Part shown: positions 29,216 to 37,973 of the stretch, one piece after another
Layout: the number at the start of each line of letters is the position of its first letter
Position numbering within the stretch: the stretch's first letter is position 1
NCBI GenBank assembly: GCA_002709405.1
Contig: PAQV01000051.1
Span: 1 to 64,000 of the forward strand
DNA from: Paracoccaceae bacterium
Lineage (GTDB): Bacteria > Pseudomonadota > Alphaproteobacteria > Rhodobacterales > Rhodobacteraceae
DNA: 64,000 nucleotides
Direction: 5' to 3'
Made by a program: the position numbers and the translations under genes
Notes under the pieces: model-generated
The model's database searches: none
The model's input: only the letters and a program-made list of their open reading frames with translations
Told to the model about the DNA's origin: nothing

Positions 29216-30052
29216 TCACGACCTCCGCAGGCGCGGGTCGACCAGGTCACGCAGACCGTCGCCCAGCAGGTTGAAGCCCAGCACCAGGAACAGGATCGCC
29301 AGGCCCGGGAAGGTGGCGTACCACCAGTGCACCGGCAGGTATTTCCGCCCCTCCGAGATCTGCAGCCCCCAGTCCGGCGCGGGCGGCACGGCCCCCACCC
29401 CCAGGAAGCCCAGCACGGCGGCCGTCAGGATGACAAAGCCCATGCCGACCGTCGCCCGCACGATCACGGGGGCGGCCACGTTGGGCAGGATGTGGAACAG
29501 CATGATCCGCGTGGTCGAGGCCCCGTAGCCCTCCAGCGCCTCGACGAACAGCGACGCGCGGATCTTCTGCGTCTCGGCATAGACCGTGCGCGTGAAGAAG
29601 GGCCAGTAGGTCACGGCCAGGGCGATCATGGCGCTGGTGGCACCCCGGCCCAGGATCTGGGCGATGGCAATGGCCAGGATCAGCTGCGGCACGGCCAGGA
29701 AGACATCCGTCACCCGCATGATGGCCGAGGACACCCAGCCGCTGCGATAGCCCGCGATCAGGCCGAGCGGCACGCCGACGATCATCGACAAGGACACGAC
29801 CAGCGTGGAAATCGTCAGGGCCGAGCGCGTGCCCATCACCACCCGGTCGAAGATGTTGCGCCCCAAGTCGTCGCTGCCAAAGGGCAGGTCCGGGCTGGGC
29901 GGTTTCAGCCGTTGCAGGATGTCGCCCCGGTTCACCCGGTCGACATTGTCGACCAGCAGGCCAGGAAACAGGGCCAAGATGACAGCGATCACGACGATGA
30001 GCAGGCCAAGCACCGCCGGCACATCGCGCAGGAATTTCTTGAGCATCAGCAT
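29216..30052 (-). CDS. Peptide ABC transporter permease, DppC-type
   Basis: 278-aa inner-membrane permease with an N-terminal membrane segment followed by the BPD_transp_1 region. The EAA-like loop is ASLFVEALEGYGASTTRIMLFHILP. FGSDDLGRNIFDRV is a hallmark of DppC/OppC N-terminal regions. It is 10 nt downstream of the DppB-type gene. Confidence 0.92.
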   Translation of the reverse strand: MLMLKKFLRDVPAVLGLLIVVIAVILALFPGLLVDNVDRVNRGDILQRLKPPSPDLPFGSDDLGRNIFDRVVMGTRSALTISTLVVSLSMIVGVPLGLIAGYRSGWVSSAIMRVTDVFLAVPQLILAIAIAQILGRGATSAMIALAVTYWPFFTRTVYAETQKIRASLFVEALEGYGASTTRIMLFHILPNVAAPVIVRATVGMGFVILTAAVLGFLGVGAVPPAPDWGLQISEGRKYLPVHWWYATFPGLAILFLVLGFNLLGDGLRDLVDPRLRRS

Positions 30053-30062
30053 GGGGCGGCTT

Positions 30063-31073
30063 TCACATGGTCTCGGCGACGCGCGGGTCCAGAAGGCCCT
30101 GGGTCATGTCGACAAGGATATTCACCACGCCGTAGATCGCGCCGATCACCAGGGTGACGGCCAGTACGGCATTGAAATCCGAGGTAAAGATCGCCTCGAC
30201 CAGGTAGGATCCCAGCCCCGGCCAGTCAAAGACGGATTCCACGGCCACCGCAGAGGACACGAAGGCCCCGAACAGCAGCCCGATCTGGGTGACCGGCGTG
30301 ACCAGCGAATTGCGCAGCACGTAGGGCATCAGGATCCGCCGGCGCGGATAGCCCACGGCCTGTTCATAGGCGGCATATTCGCTGTGCATCGCGGCCACGA
30401 CAGCCGAGCGGGTGAACCGGGCGATGGTGGCGATCCCCCCAAGCGAGATCGTCACGGCCGGCATGACCAGATGCAGGAAGGCGTACCAGAAGGTGGCGAA
30501 CTGGCCGGTGACCAGGGAATCCACCAGGTACAGCCCTGTGATGTCAGGCGGCGGGGTCCAGCCGGTGGGCAGGCGCCCGCGCAGGGGCAGGATTTCCAGG
30601 CCCATGGAAAAGACCAGCTGCAGCATGATGGCGAACCAGAACGACGCCGTGGCCAGCCCGGCCACCGACACCACGCGCACGGTGTGATCGAAGATCGAGT
30701 TCCGCCAGATGCCGGCCAGCGCGCCGAAGGTAATGCCCAGCACCGAGGCCAGGACAAGGGCCACGATGGTCAGCTCCAGCGTGGCGGGCAGCCGGTCGAG
30801 AATGTCGATGCCGACCGGGCGTTGCGAATAGGCCGATACGCCGAAATCGCCATGCGCCGCGCGCACCAGATAATCCCAGAACTGCACGGGCAGCGGATCG
30901 TTCAGGCCCAGATCCTCTCGGATCCGTTCGATCATTTCGGGCGTGGCGTTGTCTCCGGCGATGGCCGCCGCAGGATCGTTGCCGCCGAGGCGCAGCATGA
31001 GGAACGTCAGCAGAAGCAGGCCCAAGAGGACCGGGATGATCAGGATCAGCCGACGGATGAGAAACAGCAGCAA
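30063..31073 (-). CDS. Peptide ABC transporter permease, DppB-type
   Basis: 336-aa inner-membrane permease. The N terminus (LLFLIRRLILIIPVLLGLLLLTF) and the YEQAVGYPRRRILMPYVLRN EAA loop are typical of DppB/OppB proteins. It follows the binding-protein gene after a 71-nt gap that contains a strong hairpin. Confidence 0.92.
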   Translation of the reverse strand: MLLFLIRRLILIIPVLLGLLLLTFLMLRLGGNDPAAAIAGDNATPEMIERIREDLGLNDPLPVQFWDYLVRAAHGDFGVSAYSQRPVGIDILDRLPATLELTIVALVLASVLGITFGALAGIWRNSIFDHTVRVVSVAGLATASFWFAIMLQLVFSMGLEILPLRGRLPTGWTPPPDITGLYLVDSLVTGQFATFWYAFLHLVMPAVTISLGGIATIARFTRSAVVAAMHSEYAAYEQAVGYPRRRILMPYVLRNSLVTPVTQIGLLFGAFVSSAVAVESVFDWPGLGSYLVEAIFTSDFNAVLAVTLVIGAIYGVVNILVDMTQGLLDPRVAETM

Positions 31074-31104
31074 CGGGTCTTTCCTTCAGGTCTTCACGTG
31101 TCAC

Positions 31105-31135
31105 CCGCCCGGCCGCGGAACATGCGGCCGGGCGG
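31105..31135 (-). terminator. Intercistronic hairpin after peptide-binding protein gene
   Basis: Perfect 12-bp arms (CCGCCCGGCCGC / GCGGCCGGGCGG) with a 7-nt loop, 9 nt beyond the binding-protein stop and before the permease genes. No T-tract. It probably stabilises or partly terminates the binding-protein message. Confidence 0.65.
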
Positions 31136-31144
31136 CAAGGGGGA

Positions 31145-32716
31145 TCAGTCGCTGACCGAAATCCAGCGGAAATCGGCGCCCGAGCCCACGGGCGAGAACT
31201 TGAAGTTCTCGATCCGGTTGCTCAGCCCGCGCTGTGCGACGGTGTTGTAGATCCAGACGTCGGCCGCCTCGTCGACGATGATGCGGTAGGCGTCCTTGTA
31301 GAGCTCGGCCCGCGCCGCCTGCTCGGTCTCTTCCCGGGCCTGGCGCAGCAGGGTGTCGACCTCGGGGTTGGTGTACCACGAAGACGCCTTCCAGGTGCCG
31401 TGGAACTGGCTGTCGTACATCTGGCCGATCCAGTTCTCGGGGTCGACGAAATAGGTCGAAACCCAGTGGATCCACATGTCCGGCGTGGTGTCGACGCTGG
31501 CGGTCGAACTGGTCACGTTGGCCCAGGTGTCGCCGACGATTTCCAGGCTCAGCCCCAGTTCGTCCATGCCCTGCTGCATCAGCTGGGCGACCTGCGTGGT
31601 CTGGTCCAGGTGCGCCTGGATGTGGATCTTCATGTCGCGGTCCATCTCGACCCCGGCCTCGCGGGCGGCGTCGCAATGCTCCTTGGCCTTGTCCATGTCA
31701 AAGCTGTAGCCCGCGACATCCTCGGGCACGCCCCACAGGTTGCCGGGCAGAGGCCCGACGTTGCGTGCGACCTGGCCTCCCAGGATGACGTCGATGAAGC
31801 CGGAATAGTTGAAGGCGTAGCTGATGCACTTGCGGAAATCGACGTTGTCGAAGGGCGCCTTCTGGTTGTTCATCCGGATGACCATGATCCGCATGGATTC
31901 ATCGCGCTGCACATGGGCGTTGTCCGAGCCTTCGATCTGGGCGGTATGGTCCGCGCCCAGGTAGCCGTCGGTGGAATCGATGTCTCCGCGCAGCAGCGAC
32001 AGGATCCGGGTCGAGTTCTCGGAGATCGTGGGCACATGGACCACGTCCACCGGGTTCGGGTTGTCGTCCCAGCCGTAGAAATGGTTTTCGTTACGGGCGA
32101 AATCCACGTTTTCCAGCGGCTTGTAGGTTTCGGGGTCCAGGATGTAGGCGCCCGAACCGGCCTGGTGCGAGGCCAGCCAGGCCGTGCCCTTGTCGCCGTC
32201 CACCTCGTGTTCCATGACCACTTTGGAGTTCAGGATCGACACCAGAGGGATGACCGCCAGGAAGGGCGCATAGGGCTTGTCGAGCACGAACCGCGTGGTC
32301 AGATCATCGACCTTGCTGACGTTCTCGGGCTGCAGCACCGGCGTGAGGCCTCCCGACGGGCCCTGCCCCAGCTCCAGCAGGCGCTGGAAGCTGTAGACCA
32401 CGTCGTCGGCCGTCATCGGCGTGCCGTCGGTGAAGGTGATGCCGGGCTTCAGCGTGAAATCCCAGGTCAGCCCATCTTCGGACACGGTGTGGGAGTCGGC
32501 CAGCCAAGCGGTCAGCTCGGGCGGGTTGCCGACATAGCGGTAGAGGCCGTCATAGGCGTTCAGCATGAACAGCTGCATCGGGACGTCATAAACCACGTGC
32601 GGGTCCAGGCCCTTGGGGGTGCTTTCGCCCCAGACGATGGTCGACTGGGCGTGCACCATGCTGCCGGCCAGGCAGGTGGTGGCGGCCAGCAGGAATTGAC
32701 GGAACTTCATCTTCAT
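31145..32716 (-). CDS. Peptide/nickel-type ABC transporter substrate-binding protein
   Basis: 523-aa periplasmic binding protein of the SBP_bac_5 family. The signal peptide is MKMKFRQFLLAATTCLAGS..HAQ; the mature part begins STIVWGESTPKGLDPHVVYD, typical of this family, and contains the LKPGITFTDGTPMTADDVVYS signature. The start at 32716 has AGGAG 4 nt upstream; ATG 32710 is an alternative. It heads the operon. Family ligands range from peptides to sugars and opines; the nearby C-N hydrolase and monooxygenase suggest a nitrogenous small molecule. Confidence 0.93.
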   Translation of the reverse strand: MKMKFRQFLLAATTCLAGSMVHAQSTIVWGESTPKGLDPHVVYDVPMQLFMLNAYDGLYRYVGNPPELTAWLADSHTVSEDGLTWDFTLKPGITFTDGTPMTADDVVYSFQRLLELGQGPSGGLTPVLQPENVSKVDDLTTRFVLDKPYAPFLAVIPLVSILNSKVVMEHEVDGDKGTAWLASHQAGSGAYILDPETYKPLENVDFARNENHFYGWDDNPNPVDVVHVPTISENSTRILSLLRGDIDSTDGYLGADHTAQIEGSDNAHVQRDESMRIMVIRMNNQKAPFDNVDFRKCISYAFNYSGFIDVILGGQVARNVGPLPGNLWGVPEDVAGYSFDMDKAKEHCDAAREAGVEMDRDMKIHIQAHLDQTTQVAQLMQQGMDELGLSLEIVGDTWANVTSSTASVDTTPDMWIHWVSTYFVDPENWIGQMYDSQFHGTWKASSWYTNPEVDTLLRQAREETEQAARAELYKDAYRIIVDEAADVWIYNTVAQRGLSNRIENFKFSPVGSGADFRWISVSD

Positions 32717-33428
32717 ACTTCTCCTGGTTGGAATTGCGGGGCCGAAAACGGCGGTTTCCGAGGGCATCGAGCGGGGAGCAGGGGCGGCTTTGAGGTGCAG
32801 AGGCCGTACAATGTACGCACTTTTGCAAGACGTATCATGCCACCTGTCAAACTCCAAAAACTTGAACTTTCCATGAGGCTTACTATCGTTCTGCGCGCGC
32901 CATCAGGGCGTTATCCGGCACGTGAACGCACCCCGGCCGGATTGCGGCGGATAGCCATCCGGCACAGAAACGCGACCGCGACATCAAGCGGATGGCGCGC
33001 GTCCCACACCTGCCAAGACACAGATCCCCAGCCATTCTTGCCCCATATTACAATATACTGACAGACACTCTTCACGGCCCCGCCGGGTCAAGCGCTACAC
33101 GGGCCCAGGGCCGCCCGTCAGGGGGAAAACCGCCAAATGGAAGAAAACTGCGCAGGAAGCGGGCAGCCTGCCAGAGACATCAGCGATGTGTGTCCGGCAC
33201 AGCCTCCGGCTGTTTCATCTCTGAAACGGCAAATGTCGAAGGATCGTAGGCCCAAGCGGCCATGAAGGAAATTTCACCGGGATGATGCGAAAATTTCAGG
33301 TCCGTAAGTATGGCCTTTTACAAAGCCGCCCATGGCGACCACGGCGCCATGAAACGACGCGTTGCGGACCGGAGCAAACCGGTCGCCACCCGGGTGTTTT
33401 CATTGTCATGAAAACGCCTCCCCCACGG
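32717..33428. other. Long intergenic region upstream of the peptide importer
   Basis: 712 nt without a credible gene; an 85-codon frame at 32992-33249 (plus) has no coding character. It contains the importer's promoter and operator (listed separately), an AT-rich patch around 33041-33062, and two close GAAATTTC-type palindromes at 33268-33275 and 33289-33297. Confidence 0.5.
32806..32850 (-). promoter_or_regulatory. Promoter and operator candidate of the peptide importer
   Basis: On the minus strand a perfect TTGACA -35 element (32850-32845) is followed, about where transcription would start, by the palindrome GTACA-A-TGTAC (32806-32816). The -10 at the ideal distance is poor (TGCAAA), as in regulated promoters. 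A near-identical 11-mer occurs upstream of the TRAP operon at 55431. Confidence 0.5.
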
Positions 33429-34394
33429 TCACAACTCCGCAACGGCCGTTTCAATCGTTGCCAGCAGCGATTGGCGGAAGGCTGCGCCATGGTCCAGACC
33501 GTCGAACAACAGGTCCTGCCCGGGCACGTCATGCGACCGGAGCGTCCAGACAAGCTGATCCAAGGCGTCCTTGGGCATCGCCTCTCTCATGCGGATCATC
33601 CGTTGCACCGCCTCATCCGTCGGCCGCGCCTTCGGCGCATATTCGGCCGTGCCGGAATGGATGTCGATCCGCGGCGGATCCTGGATGCCCCCGTCCACCA
33701 GGGCCATGGTCTGGCGGAAAAACGCACTGTCGTTCCACCAAAGCGACGGGCTGGCCGATACGAAACGGGCAAACCCGCCCCTGTCATACAGCGCCGCCCG
33801 AAGCACACAGAGACCACCGTAGGAATGCCCCCAAAGCGTGCGCCGGGTGGGATCGAGCGGGGCCAGGGCCTCGGCCCCGGGCAGGATGTCGCGCACGAGC
33901 CTGTCGAGATAGACATCCACCGCGCCCCCGGGACGACCCATCGGATCCTGTAGCGAGCCTCCGCCCGGGTGCGGCGGCGTGTAATCGCGCGTGCGCTCTG
34001 TCATCGCGTAGAGGGTGTCGACGTCGTATCCGTGGGTCACGATCGCGGGACCGCCTGCATCGGCCAGCCTGGCCAGCAGCGGCGCGTCGATCAGCGTTTC
34101 CGCCGCGCGGCCGTCCAACAGGTGCAGCGCCGGAAAGCCGGCCTTGGGCGCGGCCCCACGCGGCCAGGCCACCCGGACCAGGTGATCGGCCCCGCCTCGC
34201 GGGCCGGGCAGCCGGAAGGATCGGCTGTGAAAATGCTCGGATGCGAGCTCCAGCGCCGTCGGGCCCTCGACATCCTGTGCGGGCTGGGCACCTGACCCTG
34301 CCTCCATACCTGACGCGCCCGTTCCGGCAAAGCGCTGTCCTGTGCTGGTCATCTCTGCTTGCTCCCTTCCCAAGCCCATTGCTGCATGGCTCAT
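33429..34394 (-). CDS. Alpha/beta hydrolase, IroE/Fes-like siderophore esterase
   Basis: 321-aa putative esterase. The nucleophile elbow is GHSYGGL; the His is probably in FDGLDHGAAF and an acid lies in between. The segment LDPTRRTLWGHSYGGLCVLRAALY resembles IroE/BesA enzymes that hydrolyse catecholate siderophore esters. It is encoded 106 nt downstream of a TonB-dependent receptor on the same strand, which supports release of iron from an imported siderophore. No obvious signal peptide with this start; an inner start at 34352 is possible. Exact siderophore unknown. Confidence 0.8.
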   Translation of the reverse strand: MSHAAMGLGREQAEMTSTGQRFAGTGASGMEAGSGAQPAQDVEGPTALELASEHFHSRSFRLPGPRGGADHLVRVAWPRGAAPKAGFPALHLLDGRAAETLIDAPLLARLADAGGPAIVTHGYDVDTLYAMTERTRDYTPPHPGGGSLQDPMGRPGGAVDVYLDRLVRDILPGAEALAPLDPTRRTLWGHSYGGLCVLRAALYDRGGFARFVSASPSLWWNDSAFFRQTMALVDGGIQDPPRIDIHSGTAEYAPKARPTDEAVQRMIRMREAMPKDALDQLVWTLRSHDVPGQDLLFDGLDHGAAFRQSLLATIETAVAEL

Positions 34395-34500
34395 GCCCTC
34401 GTGCCCCCATCGGATATTGAAACGCGCCGCGATTACCTGCGGCGCGTTCCGGTCTTGCTGGCCTTCGCCTGGGTCGACCGGGCGGAAGACTGGATCAAGG

Positions 34501-36573
34501 TCAGAACGACGCCGTCAGACCCAGCCAAAGACGGCGGCCTTCGGCCACGGTGTTGTAGTCCGCGCTGTCAATGCGGACGTCGGCCAGGTTGTAGATGGCC
34601 CCGTTCAGGGTCAGGCTGTCGTTGATCTGGTACGAGGCCCCGACATCCAGCATGGTGTAGGCGTCGTACTTGTAGGCGATGACGTCTCCGTCGGCATTGG
34701 TCTTGTAGGGCGTCCCGTTCGACCCGATCCGTGCGCCCGCATTGATTTCGTCACCGTGGTAGATGATCCGCGCCCAGGCATCGAGACCGGGGATCGGCGT
34801 GTACCAATCCGCCCGCAGGCTGGCCATGTGGGCCGGCGTGCGGGTCAGGGGCAGGCCCTCGTAGGTGCCGGATTTCTGCTCGCTGTCGGTATAGGTGTAG
34901 GTCGCGCGCATCGAGATCGCTTGGGACACGTCCCAGTTCGCCGCCAGCTCGATGCCCTGGACCTGCGCGTCCTGGACGTTTTCCCATTCCCAGAGGTTCT
35001 TGGTGACCCCGTCCAGCACGACCGTGTCGCCGGTGTTGTAGCTTTCGATCTTGTCGCGGAAATCGGTGTGGTAGGCCGTGGCCGACACTTCCCAGGCCGC
35101 CTCCGTCCAGATCGCGCTGATCTCGTAACTGGTCGAGGTTTCCGGCTGAAGGTCCGGGTTGCCGACGATGGTGCCGATGCCCCCTTGGGTAGCGTAGTAA
35201 TAGCCCTCTGTCGTGGACCGCAGGTCAGGCGCCTTGTAGCCGGTGGACACGCCGCCCTTGACGGTCAGCCGGCTGGTTGCGCTCCAGACCGCGTAAAGGC
35301 GCGGGCTGATGTTGGTGCCGTAGTTTTCGTGGTTGTTGACCCGCGCACCGCCGGTCAGGGCGAAATCGGGCGTGATCTGCCATTCGTCCTCGGCGAAGAC
35401 CGACCATTGGTAGGCCGAAAAGGTTTCATATTCATCGCTTTGCGTGGCCGAGTTCAGGTCATAAAGCGAGGAATTCAGGTACTGCCCGCCGAAGACGAAC
35501 ATGTGCTCTCCAGCGAGGCTGACGGGCAGCGTGAACTTGGCGTCGGCCACGGTATTGGTGATCTCGGGTTCGCGGCCCGAATTCACCAGCTCTTCGCCGA
35601 CATCGCCCGAATAGGTCACGCGCTTCCCGATTTCCTGCTGGATCGACAGGTCGGCACTGACCCCGCCCCAGTAACCGGAATAGGCGGCCAGGTAATGTTC
35701 GCGGGTATGGGTGACTTCGCTGTTCGACGCCCGCGCGTAATCGGGATCGACCGACGTGCCGATCGAGTTCGTGTTCTCGACCCGCGACCGCCCGGCCTCC
35801 AGTTCGATCGAGTGATCGAGGTTGAAGGCATAGGTCAGCCGCCCGGTCAGGTCGACGTCATCGGAGGCTCCGGGCCCGTAATAGACCTCGCTTTCCTGCT
35901 GGTCATACCGGCGGCCCCACATCTGCAGGCCAAGCCGTTCGGTCAGCGGGCCGGTCAGGTAGAACGATGCCTGGGCAGAGGCTCCATCGCGGGAATGCTG
36001 GGGCACGGTGGCCTCGATCGTGGTGGAGCCGGACCAGACATCCGCCACGGGCTTGGTGATGATATTGATCACGCCGCCCATCGCGTCGGACCCGTAAAGC
36101 GAGGATTGCGGGCCCCGCACGATCTCGATCCGTTCGATGGCAGCCACGGGCGGGATCCAGCTTTGCTCGACACCGGCGCTGCCATTGGGCCGGGATTCCC
36201 GCGTGCCCTGGCGGCGGCCATCGACAAGGATCAGGGTGTACTGGCCGGGCAGACCCCGAATGCTGATGTCTTCCTCGTCCGCAGTGCCCGTCACCACGAC
36301 GCCCTGCACGCCGGCCAGGACGTCGGTCAGGTCCGTGACGTTGGACTTTTCCAGCTCTTCGCCGGTGATGACCGTCGTGCTGCCCGGGGCCTCGGCGATC
36401 GTCTGGTCGAAGCCTGACGGCGTCAGGACAATGGTGCCAAGGAAATTCTCGTCCTCTTGCGCGGCAGCGGCAAAGGGAAGAGCGCCCGACAACGCGACAA
36501 TGGCGGTTGTCTGGGCAAGGCGCCAACGGCACGGCGTAACGTGGGCCGCAGGCGCAAGAGTGCGAGCAGTCAT
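34501..36573 (-). CDS. TonB-dependent outer-membrane receptor
   Basis: 690-aa outer-membrane receptor. A long signal peptide ends near LPFAAAAQ; the plug domain spans about residues 45-160 (TVITGEELEKSN..., RIEIVRGPQSSLYGSDAMGGVINI), and the beta-barrel ends in the terminal aromatic LWLGLTASF. It resembles FepA/CirA-type catecholate siderophore receptors. AGGAGA precedes the ATG. The adjacent IroE-like esterase makes a siderophore ligand likely. No ExbB/TonB or inner-membrane iron transporter of clear type accompanies it; the next-door ABC importer is polyamine-like and divergent. Confidence 0.92.
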   Translation of the reverse strand: MTARTLAPAAHVTPCRWRLAQTTAIVALSGALPFAAAAQEDENFLGTIVLTPSGFDQTIAEAPGSTTVITGEELEKSNVTDLTDVLAGVQGVVVTGTADEEDISIRGLPGQYTLILVDGRRQGTRESRPNGSAGVEQSWIPPVAAIERIEIVRGPQSSLYGSDAMGGVINIITKPVADVWSGSTTIEATVPQHSRDGASAQASFYLTGPLTERLGLQMWGRRYDQQESEVYYGPGASDDVDLTGRLTYAFNLDHSIELEAGRSRVENTNSIGTSVDPDYARASNSEVTHTREHYLAAYSGYWGGVSADLSIQQEIGKRVTYSGDVGEELVNSGREPEITNTVADAKFTLPVSLAGEHMFVFGGQYLNSSLYDLNSATQSDEYETFSAYQWSVFAEDEWQITPDFALTGGARVNNHENYGTNISPRLYAVWSATSRLTVKGGVSTGYKAPDLRSTTEGYYYATQGGIGTIVGNPDLQPETSTSYEISAIWTEAAWEVSATAYHTDFRDKIESYNTGDTVVLDGVTKNLWEWENVQDAQVQGIELAANWDVSQAISMRATYTYTDSEQKSGTYEGLPLTRTPAHMASLRADWYTPIPGLDAWARIIYHGDEINAGARIGSNGTPYKTNADGDVIAYKYDAYTMLDVGASYQINDSLTLNGAIYNLADVRIDSADYNTVAEGRRLWLGLTASF

Positions 36574-36936
36574 CGCAGTCTCCTGTATTGTGCTGAATTT
36601 GCACGTGGGTAGACTTGATGATCGTCGTCCTAGAGTGCTGACCGGCTGCTACGCCGAAGCGGGATCCGGCTCAAATCGGTTTGAGCACGTTGTGACAGAA
36701 TAGTCGCACCGGCTGCCGCCCGCCCCCAATCCCGCAAAGGAATTCATCATATACGAAAAGACCAAGTTAATATTCGGGCATTCTCGAAAAAGATGCGCCG
36801 CCCGCGTAGCTGGCCCGATTGTGTGTGCACATCCGACTTCCTAGCGTTCTCACAACCCCGTGTGCCGCGTGCTGAACGCCGTTTCATGCGCGCGGGTGCC
36901 GCACAGATCAGACCATTCACAACAGGAAGCGCTATC
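36574..36936. promoter_or_regulatory. Divergent promoter region, receptor / polyamine-type importer
   Basis: 363 nt between divergent operons. It holds an 18-bp dyad (listed separately) nearer the receptor and an AT-rich patch at 36745-36790 that is the likely promoter zone of the importer. I see no convincing Fur, RirA or Irr box. Confidence 0.45.
36669..36686. promoter_or_regulatory. 18-bp dyad operator candidate
   Basis: GCTCAAA-TCGG-TTTGAGC: perfect 7-bp arms around a central CG. The central-CG architecture is typical of LacI-family operators, but no such regulator is in the window. Confidence 0.45.
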
Positions 36937-37971
36937 GTGAACGCAACATCCAGGCTTACACTCACAACGGCCCTGACCGGTTTCGTATTGGCCGCGAGCG
37001 CGGCGAGCGCGCAGGACTTTTCCGGCCAGACCCTGGTCGTCGGCACCTGGGGCGGCGACATCGAACGCCTGCTCAAGGAACATGCGGCGGCCCCGCTGGA
37101 AGCGGCGACCGGTGCCAAGGTGGAATTCCTGCTGGGTGGCTCGGGCGACCGGATGGCCAAGATCTACGCCGAGCGCCAGAACCCGACGATGGATGTGACC
37201 TTCCAGAACATCTACGAGGCCCCGCAGCTGCTGGCCGATGACCTGGTGGTCGCCCCGGATCCCGAGCTCGACATGTACAAAAACGTCTGGGAAGGCATGA
37301 ACGACGGCTGCTATGCCATGTCGCTTGTCGGCCTGGGCATCGCCTATTCCAAGGACCTGGTGTCGGAGCCCCCTGAATGGGCCGACATGTGGAACCCCGA
37401 TTACAAGGGCATGATCGCCATGGCCCCCTATCCCTCGTCGGAAGGGGACGGGTTGCTGGGCGTGGCGGCCCGCCTCGAAGGGGCCGACGAGCATGACGCC
37501 GACGTGGCCTTTGCCAAGGTCGCCGAACTGGGCGAACCCGCCCTCACCTACACCTCGCTGGACGAGGTCTTTGCCCTGATGGAAGCCGGCGAAGTCGCCA
37601 TGGCACCGATGATCTCGGGCTACGTGCTGGCCGGTCTCAAGGAATTCCCGGGCATCGGCTTTTCCTTCCCCAGCGATCCCGGCCCGGTCCTGATCCGCGA
37701 CATGGTCTGCCAGGTCAAGGACAGCCCGAACCCGGAACTGGCGCAGATGTTCATCGAATACGCGCTGTCGGCCGAGACCCAAAAGGCCTATGCCGAGGAA
37801 ATCTACTTCGGCCCAACCAACTCCACCGTGGAGCTGTCTGAATCTGCCGCCGCAGACACGATCAACTCGCCCGAAGAGGTCGACAGCCTGCTGGCGCTCG
37901 ATTGGCCCTGGCTGATCGAACAGCGCGCCGATTGGACCGAGCGCTGGAACAAGGACATCATGGGCCAGTAA
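36937..37971 (+). CDS. Polyamine-type ABC transporter substrate-binding protein
   Basis: 344-aa periplasmic binding protein of the PotD/spermidine-putrescine-like (SBP_bac_8) type. Signal peptide residues 1-25 end in ASAQD; the mature part begins FSGQTLVVGTWGGDIERLL. The GTG start at 36937 is supported by AGGA 9 nt upstream; a longer frame from 36793 is not preferred. It opens a six-gene operon. Related proteins bind polyamines, aminoalkylphosphonates, iron or other small cations; the ligand here is unknown. Confidence 0.9.
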   Translation: MNATSRLTLTTALTGFVLAASAASAQDFSGQTLVVGTWGGDIERLLKEHAAAPLEAATGAKVEFLLGGSGDRMAKIYAERQNPTMDVTFQNIYEAPQLLADDLVVAPDPELDMYKNVWEGMNDGCYAMSLVGLGIAYSKDLVSEPPEWADMWNPDYKGMIAMAPYPSSEGDGLLGVAARLEGADEHDADVAFAKVAELGEPALTYTSLDEVFALMEAGEVAMAPMISGYVLAGLKEFPGIGFSFPSDPGPVLIRDMVCQVKDSPNPELAQMFIEYALSAETQKAYAEEIYFGPTNSTVELSESAAADTINSPEEVDSLLALDWPWLIEQRADWTERWNKDIMGQ

Positions 37972-37973
37972 CC

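Noticed and set aside
32992..33249. 85-codon plus-strand frame upstream of the peptide importer
   Set aside because: Arg/Cys-rich random-looking translation with no initiation signal.
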